From: Lachnoclostridium sp. UBA6475
GTDB taxonomy: Bacteria > Bacillota > Clostridia > Lachnospirales > Lachnospiraceae
Assembly (NCBI GenBank): GCA_002435545.1
Contig: DJNB01000206.1
Coordinates: forward strand, 1-12,417
DNA: 12,417 nt
Direction: 5' to 3'
Under the pieces are notes generated by a model, which saw only the letters and a list, made by a program, of their open reading frames with translations, made no database searches and was not told the DNA's origin. Numbering within the stretch: the first letter of the stretch is position 1; each line of letters opens with the position of its first letter. Both the position numbers and the translations under genes were made by a program. Below, piece after piece: positions 1-9,500 of this stretch.

Positions 1-230
1 TATTTTGGCTGATTGCGATCCGTCCACAGAAAAAGCAGGAAAAAGAACATCAGGCATTGATCGGTGGTCTTGCCGTTGGTGACAGTATCCTGACAACAAG
101 CGGATTTTACGGCGTTGTGATCGATATGCCGGACGATAATGTCGTGATCGTAGAATTTGGAAATAACAAAAACTGCCGTATCCCTATGAAGAAGGATGCG
201 ATTGTAGAAGTACAGAAAGCAGAAGAGTAA
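1..230 (+). CDS. yajC: YajC, Sec translocase accessory subunit (3' part only)
   Basis: The frame is open from the window edge (first full codon at 3) to TAA at 228-230 and gives 75 residues. They begin with FWLIAI, the end of a transmembrane helix, followed by the highly typical basic stretch RPQKKQEKEHQ. Next come the small beta fold of the family (VGDSILTTSGFYGVVIDM, then VVIVEFGNN) and a short acidic end, VQKAEE. YajC is a single-pass inner-membrane protein of usually 85-110 residues that associates with SecDF and the SecYEG protein-export channel. The start codon and most of the membrane helix are therefore outside the window. The gene is followed directly by a terminator, so it ends its transcription unit here and no secD or secF follows. 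Identification rests on the RPQKK motif plus the GDSI/TTSG/G-V-V pattern, and I am confident of it. Confidence 0.9.
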   Translation, partial: FWLIAIRPQKKQEKEHQALIGGLAVGDSILTTSGFYGVVIDMPDDNVVIVEFGNNKNCRIPMKKDAIVEVQKAEE

Positions 231-259
231 GACACATAAGTCACATAAGACACAGTCTG

Positions 260-302
260 GTGCCGGATTATGGAGAGGATTTCATAGTCCGGCACTTTTT
301 TT
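260..302 (+). terminator. Intrinsic terminator of yajC
   Basis: A 13-bp stem (arms 260-272 and 283-295, one G-U pair, otherwise fully paired) closes a 10-base loop and is followed at once by seven T (296-302). It lies 30 bases after the yajC stop, so yajC transcription should end here and the large downstream gene needs its own promoter. Confidence 0.93.
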
Positions 303-410
303 GCCCATCGTTATTCCGGATTCCGGGGCAGTGATGTGAAAATCAATATTTTTAAGACAAGAGGGGACGAATCCCTCTTGTGACATATAGGGGGAGTTTA
401 TGAAAAAAGA
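303..410. other. Intergenic stretch with a tandem 7-mer
   Basis: This is the non-coding space between the yajC terminator and the promoter of the giant gene. It contains a perfect tandem 7-mer, ATTCCGG twice (313-326), which also makes the palindrome CCGGATTCCGG (316-326). It also holds the hairpin listed separately. I see no gene in it beyond an eight-codon reading frame at 400-426, which is discussed among the findings. Confidence 0.6.
357..381. promoter_or_regulatory. Perfect 9-bp inverted repeat upstream of promoter
   Basis: The arms at 357-365 and 373-381 (ACAAGAGGG / CCCTCTTGT) pair without mismatch around a 7-base loop. There is no T-run on either side, so it is not a normal terminator in either direction. 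Its place 30 bases ahead of the probable -35 box would suit an operator for a regulator of the large gene. It could also be a remnant of an older transcript end. Function is not shown by the sequence. Confidence 0.5.
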
Positions 411-439
411 GAGACAAAAATATTAAAATATGATAAAAT
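411..439 (+). promoter_or_regulatory. Probable extended -10 promoter of the giant gene
   Basis: A -10 box TAAAAT (434-439) is preceded by TG one base upstream (431-432), giving the extended -10 form TGnTAAAAT. A weak -35 box, GAGACA (411-416, matching TTGACA at four of six positions), lies 17 bases upstream. Transcription would start near 446, leaving an untranslated leader of about 30 bases. The surroundings are very A/T rich, which makes chance matches more likely, but this is the only well-spaced pair between the terminator and the start codon. Confidence 0.6.
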
Positions 440-462
440 AGTCGAAATATATTGTAAAATTC

Positions 463-469
463 AGGAGGA
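463..469 (+). promoter_or_regulatory. Ribosome-binding site deciding the start at 477
   Basis: AGGAGGA is a near-perfect match to the anti-Shine-Dalgarno sequence. Eight bases separate AGGAGG from the ATG at 477. Because a signal peptide begins exactly at this ATG, the start codon is well supported. Confidence 0.9.
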
Positions 470-476
470 ATAGAGT

Positions 477-560
477 ATGAAACATTTACGAAAGCGTCTG
501 CTGGCGGTTTTTCTCGCAGGGGTCATGACTGTGACCAGCGTAGGAACATCATCCTATGCT
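477..560 (+). other. Sec signal peptide (residues 1-28)
   Basis: The basic n-region MKHLRKR is followed by the hydrophobic core LLAVFLAGVMTV and a polar c-region ending in Ser-Ser-Tyr-Ala. Cleavage after Ala28 fits the A-x-A-like rule (Ser26, Ala28). The mature protein then starts with acidic and lysine-rich residues (YEAEKKG). No lipobox cysteine is present, so this is not a lipoprotein. Confidence 0.9.
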
Positions 561-3500
561 TATGAAGCAGAAAAAAAGGGGAACCTGTCCGTGACAGGAA
601 AAGATGGAAAGACGATCGAAGAAGAGGAGTCCTGGGAGGAAAAATTCCCAAATGGAACATTTGCGTTTAAAAACGATTCGATAACGATAGAAGAGGGAAA
701 GAATGCGAAAGAGCAGAAGATAACAATCTATCGTCTTGGAGGAACAAAGGGAAAAGCGACCGCAAAGGTGGCAATTACGCCGGCGGTGGCTGCACTGGAT
801 GAAGAGGAGAAAGAACTTGTCTATGCAAATGCTGCGTCCAACAAGGATTATACCGTAAAAGTGGAAAATCCGATCGGAGCCGACGGAACCACCGGCAAGC
901 AGCAGGTGAGCAGTTCTTATGACATTGTATCAAAAAAAGAGGATCAGAAAGTTACGCTTTCCCTGAAAGACGTAGAGGGAGACTATGTACGATATTTCTG
1001 GCATGTAAAAAAGGACGGAAAATGGGAAGCTGCTGAGGGAGCAAAGGAAACTCTTACGGTAAGCGAAAAAGAGTTTAATGAAAACGAATATGTATGTGTG
1101 GTAGAAGCAGATTACAAACTGGGTCTGTCAAAGACGACCGGTGAAGAAAGTTCACAAAAATTGTGGATCAACGTAAACAGCCGTCATATTACAGATGAGA
1201 ATACATATGAAAAAGGAAGTTATACGGATGTTACACTTGACCGCGAGATGCCATTTAAAACAAGTTTCCTGCAGGTAGACTTTGAGGATGGCGAATGGGT
1301 AAAAGATATTGTTGTCAAAGCAACAGATGATGAAGAGCATGAAGCAGAGGAACTGGCATCTTTTACCATTTATGAAGTGGAAGGGGCAGCGTTTACGGAA
1401 ACCGCCAACCGCTTGTCAATGTGCATCAAGGATGATGAGGAAAAACTCGAAAGCACAATGGGATTTGCACTCAGCAAGGTGAGAGTTGATAAGAGTACAG
1501 GAAAAGCGAAGATTAAATTAACCAGAACGGGAGCGACACAGTATGTATCGTCGGTGGATTACAAGACCGTAGATGGAAGTGCCAAAGCGGGAACAGATTA
1601 CGCAAAGGCTTCGTCTACGGCAAGTTTCAGCGGTGGTATCGAGAGTACGGAGATTGAAGTCGAACTTCTGAATGACAATAAGAAGACAGAAGAAGACCGT
1701 TACTTTACCATTCAGCTGAGTAACGCAAAGGGTGGAAATATCAAAAAGAACGCACAGGAGATCCGTGTCGATCTGTTTAATACGGATACTGCGGACAACG
1801 ATAATGTTGCGACGGCGTCAAAGAGTACCGAGGCAGAAGACGCATCCAAGCGTGTCAAAGAAGGGAAAAAGGCAATTACGCAGTCTGGTAAGAACGAGAT
1901 TAAAGTAACGCCGGTAAAAGAAAAAGAACAGAAGGTATCTTATGAGAAAAGTGCCGATGACAAAGCGGACATGTCTGCGCAGGCCGACACAGATTTTTCC
2001 TATAAGATCAGTACAAAAGGATTGACAAGTAAGTGGGGCAGGACGGCGAATCTTACGGAGGAATACACGGCATATGATAGTAACTCCAAAGAAAAAAGCC
2101 TGACAAAATCGACGTTGCAGAATCTTGTGTTTATTCAGATGCTGAAAGAGGATTACCGCGGCAATACGTATTTTGAAGTGGAAGATCTTGCCAATATGTA
2201 CAGCGGCATGTCCGTTAAAATGAACGTAACGACCAATAAGCGTTTATATGCTGCTTATAATTATCTGAGCGGGTTCCTGCTTGCCATTGGAGATAAAAGT
2301 TTTGCGACGAGTCTTACACCATATACGAACGGAAGCGGTGATGACAATATGAAACCGCTGGTCGAGAGTGAAAGTAAAAAGGCGCAAAAAGCAATTTACT
2401 CCCAGTATGGAAGTAAATCGAACCAGAGTGTTGAGAAAGAGGTGTCATTTGATGATATATCCGATACGGGTAAGGCAACACATATTGTATTAAAATCATT
2501 TATTACCAAACGCGGCGATAGAGTGCGTGATCGAGAGACCAATGTGGTATCGGTGAATGATTTTGTGCTGAAACGCCGAAATATCGATACTGCACCGACC
2601 TTAAATATCACAACGGGTAACAGCGGTGACATGAACCGCCTGTCAAATTCTACAGAAAGTGCAGTAAAGACAGTAAAGCAGGGGTTGAAACCGGTTATTT
2701 CGCTTATGAATGGCGGATTTAACGGAGATGGAAAATTTTATCTTGGAAGTGAGTTGAATGTAAAGCAGTCGGACAACACAGGTGTTTACAAACTGGAGTC
2801 CGTTCAGTTAAAAGAAGGTGGAACGCTTGTTGTCGACGGTAAGATTTCGAATAAATCCACAACGGTAAAATTTACGCGTAATAACCGGAGAATGTCAACT
2901 ACGGCATCTTACAGCCTGAATTGTGTTTACAATCGTTATCAGAATATTAAGATCAATTGTAAAACTTCTATGCTGCAGGAAGAAACAAGTGCAGAGAAAC
3001 AGAAGAAATTAGAGACGATACGCAAAAATATTAAAGTGGATGGTGCCGCTGTTACATGGAAGACATCCAATACGGATTTTTCGCATACCGCCAGTGATGT
3101 AAAGAATTTTAATAAGATCAATTTTAATCTGCAGGATGGAACAAAGATTCTCTATAACAATAAAGTTTATGAGGGAAATGCAGACATTCCTGTTTCAGAC
3201 AGGGATCTTGTTGCAAATACAGTGACATTTTCCGTCTATACCAAGGATGCCGTGAATGTTGTGAGAGAGCCGGAGGTTTTGGCAGAAAAAATGGTGTCTT
3301 TGTATAAAGATGTGAATCAGGACGGAAAATATACCGCAAAAGAAGACGGTACAGAGCCGATCAAGATTCTCAATCCGGATGAAGCCTATCAGATAACAGA
3401 TTTTGGAAAAGATATTTTGATCAAGGTGGATTTTGATGTGCAGCCGGCTTGTCTTACGACGCCTCCGGGAGCCAATGCAAACGAGACGTTCCAGGTTGTT

Positions 3501-6500
3501 CCGGGATTTGTGACAACGCAGACATCGGAAGAACAGAAGACAAAAATGACGGAAGAGATGAAATCGTATCGTGATATTTCCACAAAAGACGGTACGGTAA
3601 AAATGTATGGAACGGTCACAAGCGGAACCGTATCGTTCTTGTCAGGATATGATGCGAGTCCTGCGAAGATGAATACGGCAACCAATGAATACGAATGGAA
3701 TCCGAACTGGAAAGGAAATCTTCGTACCGCGTTTGGTTCTCCGGAAAAGATAAAGGTGTATGAAACAAAGATGCCAAATGGGTTTGTGGCAGCATCGACA
3801 AAATCTCAGATCAATGGCTATCTTGGCTGTCTTCACGGAAATGAGACGTATTATCTTACGTCACGTATTAATGAGGCAGGCAAGGAAAAAATAACTTCTA
3901 CACAGCGGGGACGTTTTTATACCGTACCGGAACCGGCAGCGCAGGGATTTCGTTCCCTTCCGGTATCCGATGCCGAAGCGCCGGAAGACGATGACAACGT
4001 AACGGATAAACAGCCGGATGTGGCAGATACCAAACCGGAAGTAAGCCTTCCGAGTCTGAATATCGGTCTTGGATTAGGCAAGTTTATGATGGGAAAAGAC
4101 GAGATTGGATTTTCCGTAGGAACCCCGATCTTTGGTGCTTCCTCCCAGAACGGAGCCGGTGTTGAGAGGGATATTTTAGGCGTTGAGGGCTTAAAGGATA
4201 TGAAAAAAGCCATGACAAGCCCAAGCGATAATATCTTTAAGCAGCTGCGCAAACAGCGGAAGGCAACGGACAATAACGGAAATACGGGAAAAGCTGCAAA
4301 CGCTACGCCATTAAAAGGAAAGTCAAACAAACAGAGTATCGATATTGCGGTAAATCTGTCCTTTGTCTGGAAGTATAGTAAACTTACCGGTAAATATGAG
4401 TTTTCATCGGCAATGATCGCGTTGTCGATCGAGGGAAGTGTCCGGCTTCAATACCGTTTCCAGACATGTCCGATCTTTTATGTATACGTGCAGGTGGGGA
4501 TCGGATTACAGGCACAGACCGGTATCCAGCTGGAGAAAAAAGAAATTGACAACGGGGATGAAACAACCAGTATACAGAATGAGGTATCTTTTGCAGGATT
4601 AAAGATGAATCCGAGTCTGTATGTGGAAGCAGGTGCCGGATTTGGTGTGGATCTGGCAAAACTTGAAGTTTATGTAAAGGTATCGGTTTCTTTTGCCTTT
4701 ACATTTAATAAAAAGACGACGGTGGATGAATTTGTCACGTCGGCGGCGGTCGGATTCCGTGCGGTATTTTTGTTCTTCTCCTACGAGATGGATATTATCG
4801 GGTGCAAAGGCGGATATGACAGATCAAGGCTGGAAGATGATAAGAAACCGTGGTTTTTCTCCTGGCAGGTCGTGGGAATGGATATGGGCGGTACGAGTAC
4901 TTCCGAAGAAGTTGACTCGGATGTCGCAGGAGCGCCGGTAAGCGTATCAAAACCGAAAAATGTATTCCGTATGCAGAATATTAATTCCTCGGATGACAAT
5001 GCGGCGCAGGATGATATGACGTCACAGGCATACGATATCGACGGCTTAGATGAGTTTCAGGTAAGTGGTTATGGCAACAATGCTTCTGCCGTGGAACTCG
5101 GAAGCGGATTTGACAGTGCCTCAGATTATAAACTGCTGACGGTTGGTGATACGAACTACGTTTTATATACGATCAGCCGTAAAAATCCGGGACATAGCCT
5201 TAATAATACACAGCTGGTTATGTCAAAACTTTCCACAACCAGTACCGGACAGGGCGGCGAGGATGGAAAAGAGGTCATGGGACTTGTGAATCCGATCGAT
5301 GCTGCCTCCCAGACAAAATATATTGTGGTTGACCGCAAAGCAGGGGCAGAAGAGGGAACCGGAGACATCAACTACGATGCCGTTGTTGAGGGAGATAAGA
5401 TTAAAGTGACATGGACCTCTTATCTGGAAAGTGCGGCAGCAGCCATACCGGACAACACCGAAGCACAGGAGATGCTGAAGAAGGCAAGCCGGATGATAGA
5501 AGTTAAGACGGCACAATTTGATGCCTCGCAGCCTGACGAGTTTACCGATGCGGTTGTGCTCAGTCAGAACGCAGGATATCATTTTCTCCCGGTAAGTGCG
5601 GTATCCGATGTGCACTTGTTTGTGGATACGGAGCCGTATACTGAGACGGAGATGATAGAGCGCGAGAAAGAGTATAAAAAGAAATATGATGAAGATGCCA
5701 AGGGAAATAATGCAGATAATAAATCGGGAACAGGAGATCCTTATGCGCAGGCAAATTATGAATATGCGCTTACGACAGATTATCTGTATGGAAAGTATTC
5801 CAAACTTCATTACAGTGTAAAACAGGGAGACGGAACATACCAAACATATGTTCTGGATATTTCAGACGAATGGAAAGATCAGAAAACACGTTATGAAGAT
5901 GTACAGTTTGCGGCAGCAGAGGACAACAGTTATTATCTTTCCTATGTAACAGAACAGAAAGACCAGTATGGTTCTCAAAAAGAAGATGCAAAAATAAAGA
6001 AACTGTATGTGCAGAAAGCAACCGTGGAAACGGTGGATGTACAGCAGACAGAGGAAGAAAAACTGGGATTGAAATTTGGCAGACCGGTTTTACTGAAAAC
6101 ACTGGTGGACTATGATGATAGTGATGAGCAGGATGGTATTTATGTAGAGGGAGCAAAAAAAGAAACCCTGGAATCACCAAACTTCTCGAATTTGAAATTT
6201 TTACATGGAAAACTGAGTGCTAACGGACAAAAAGAAACATTTCTTCTTTATAATGTCAATGGAATTACGTATGTAATAGAAGAAAGCAGTCTTAAAAATG
6301 CGTTGGAAAGTACAACGGAACCAATTATAGAAAAACGATTGTTTGAGACGGATGAAGAACAGGGCGAATCCCAGACGGAAGCTACCATTGGTACGGATGG
6401 AGACGGAAATATCTCGGCCGTGTACACGCAGACAGTGCCGAATACGGTAAATAATGCGTTGTATGTGACAAAATATGATCCGGAAGTCGGAAAATTTGGT

Positions 6501-9500
6501 AAGCCGTTTATGCTGGCGATGAATCATATGCAGGTATATGAAAATTCGATTTCACAGAATATGTCGTCAGAGGAGGCGCAGAAGGCATTTTATGATACCA
6601 AGCAGGGTGGCGGGCAAGATCAGTTTATCTTTAACTCGCCGCAGATTGCAATTGGAAAGCCGACAAGTGACAATGAAAACGGTACGCTTACCATACTTAC
6701 CAAAGGAACCATGACGAAACTGCAAAAGACTACGGTACAGTTTGAGGGAGAAGATTATACAGAATATGTGCCGGAAACGACGCAGGGAAGTATGCAGGGA
6801 AGTGCAGGAATTTATGCGATTTCCTATGGGGTAGGAAAACAAAAGATTGGAGAAGCATCCATTTCATTTGAAAAAAATGATTTTGTGGCAGGACAAAAAC
6901 TGACCGGTAGTGTATCATTCCGCAATACTGGGGATGCGGCAATTCGTGCAAGTGAGGCGAATCCGGCATACATTACGCTGAAAGCATCTACAAAGAGCGG
7001 CGAGAGCGAACTTGGAAAATGGAAGGTTGAAAGTAACATTCTTGCCGGCCAGCAGGTGACAACAGATGCCCTGGAGATGAAGGCGCTTCCGGGAGACATT
7101 GCAGGAGGCTGTATCTTCTTCGAAGTGCAGGAAGATTCTGGGTATTCCCAGGCCAAAGCGATCAGTACGATTGCAGAAAAAGATGGCCAGGGAAAAATAG
7201 AAATTGGTGAAAAAGCGGAACTGTCCATTGAGAATGTAGAAATCACGGCAGGAGATACTCTGGAAAAATGCAGTGTTAATAATATATCCTGTATCATGGC
7301 GGATGTTGAGATGACGGTGAAAAATGAAGGAGTAAAAGCCGCATCCAATGTAACATTTGAGGTGAAGCATACATCCGGAAAGACGGACAGCAGAGAGGAT
7401 AAATACGTTCCGCTGGAAATAAATGGAAAATTGATCACCAGCAGTGATGGAAAAGAGACACCGCTTCTCGGAAATGGAAAATCAGGAGTGTTTGATTACC
7501 TCGGTTATACAAATGCCGGAAACACAATATCTGAAAACAAATCCATTCCGGCGGGAAGCACCCGGACGATCAAGGGACGCATTGCAATCCCAATGACGGC
7601 GTTTGATCCGGAGGATGCTATCGGAGCAGCAAATCTGCAGTTTACTATGCAGAGCAGTACGGCAGAGTACGAACAGAAAAACAACATTGCCTATGGAAAA
7701 GTTGTTCCGGCTACCCGTTTTGACTGCCTGGATAAGGTATCGCTGACAGTTGGAAATCCGGTAAACTTTAATCTGCAATTCGAGGCAGCCCTTGATATCA
7801 GCAAGCGGAGTAACATTACGCTTACGGAGATGAAGCTGAATCGAGATGGAAATGCGGAACTTGCAGACAATAAGATCCTTTCCAATGCAGCATACAATGT
7901 GAAGACGGGATATGTCAGTGTGACAGCACAGAAGGAAGGCAGTGGTATCCTTCGAATTGCGGATACAACGACAGGTTCCTTTAAGGATATTACCTTCAAT
8001 TCAACGATATCCGGATGTAATATTTCTACGGATAACGAGGTATTTACCTTTGATAATCCGGTTGGAGGAACAGAGTGGAAGGACGAAGGCGTAGGAGCGA
8101 TCGTCCAGAATACAATTCTTCCATATAATAATGACATCTGTATCGGAGCCAAAGGGAATACATTTACCTTTACAACGTATGCACGCAGCATTGATTTCTA
8201 CTATACCGGAGATATTGAGGTATCCAGTAACAACAGCTTTGGTTACACGACCAAGAAGTACAAAGATGCCGATGGTGTAGAGGAAGGAAAATACTATAAA
8301 CGTCATACGGTTGACTTTAAAAATACTTCTTTGAAAAAGCATACCGTTACGGTAAAAGTTTTGAGTAATACCGCATCGTTTGACTCTATGATCGAGTACT
8401 ATGCAGACCGAAGTGCGGGAGATACCGGACGAGAGATCGAAGAGGATGAGACAGCACCGAAGATTGTAATCGGGAAAACACTTCCAACGGATGTTACAAA
8501 ACTTCAGCCGGGAACGGTGCTTGAAATACCGGTTTATGTATACGATAACGTAATGCTTAACTCCGTCAGCATCGGTGGAAACGGTGCGGATACACAGGTA
8601 AACAATCAGTTTGCCAAAGGGATTCTGCGAATAAGCAGAAATGGAACGTATTATGTTATTGCAGAGGATAGTTTTGGAAATATCTCTACGGAAAAAGTGG
8701 AGATCAAACAATTTGAGGAAGAAGCAGAAAAGACATCAGAGAAGTCAGATGACTGGCCAAAAGTTTCTCTTAAACTGGTAGATGAAGCCGGCAAAGAGAT
8801 TACGAAGTTTACGCAGTCAAGTGCATATCTGTCTTATGATATCACGGCAGAGCGTAAGATCAAATCTGTTAAATTGCAGAAAATAGACAATATGACTACG
8901 CAGGCGGTAAGTGATATTGGACCGGAGATTACAGTAAGTGAGGAGACAGAATCCTTAGCGGACAAATATCCGGTTAATATTACCCAAAATGGATATTATA
9001 AGATGGTTGTGGAAGATATGAAGGGAAATGCGACAACAGAAATCCTATGTGTTGAACTGTTGTCAGGTGGACCAAAAGTATCTTTATATACACCGGATGG
9101 CGTTTCCAATCAATTGTTCTATTGTATCGGAGACGAAAAAAATGAAATTCCGTTGAGCCGGATGGCTGTGTACGAAGGAAATATAGCGGAGGATCAGATC
9201 AAAGAAAACGCGAATGGAGCGTTTACGGTTTCCGGAAAAACTCCGTTGTGCAGCAAGAGTTACACGACGCAGACAATGGATTCCGGAACGATAGATTTAA
9301 AGACCTCTGTTTCCACAAAGCAGTTTACGATTGTGGCAAAAGATGAGACGGGAAAACGTACGGTCTATAATTATTCCGATGCAACCTGTCTGAACAATCT
9401 TCTGGTTGGTAATGCGGAAGAACAGAAACTTGGCATTAAATTAAGCGAAGAATTTAAACCATATCAGAGAGATTATACGGTAGAAATACCGTTTGGTTAT

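Noticed and set aside
357..381. Second terminator after yajC
   Set aside because: The stem is perfect but is not followed by T residues in either direction.
3309..3344. Dockerin domain (cellulosome component)
   Set aside because: Only one calcium loop is present, and neither the second loop nor the helices follow; kept only as an EF-hand-type loop.
5223..5843. 206-codon minus-strand open frame rich in Ile, Leu and Phe
   Set aside because: This is antisense shadow of a Lys/Glu/Asp-rich coding stretch, whose complement reads as Phe/Leu/Ile. It is not a membrane protein.
6824..7438. 204-codon minus-strand open frame
   Set aside because: It is opposite the CARDB-like coding region, with no start signals and no domain.
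8001..8711. 236-codon minus-strand open frame
   Set aside because: It lies opposite well-formed jelly-roll and Ig-like coding sequence, has no ribosome-binding site and encodes no recognisable domain.
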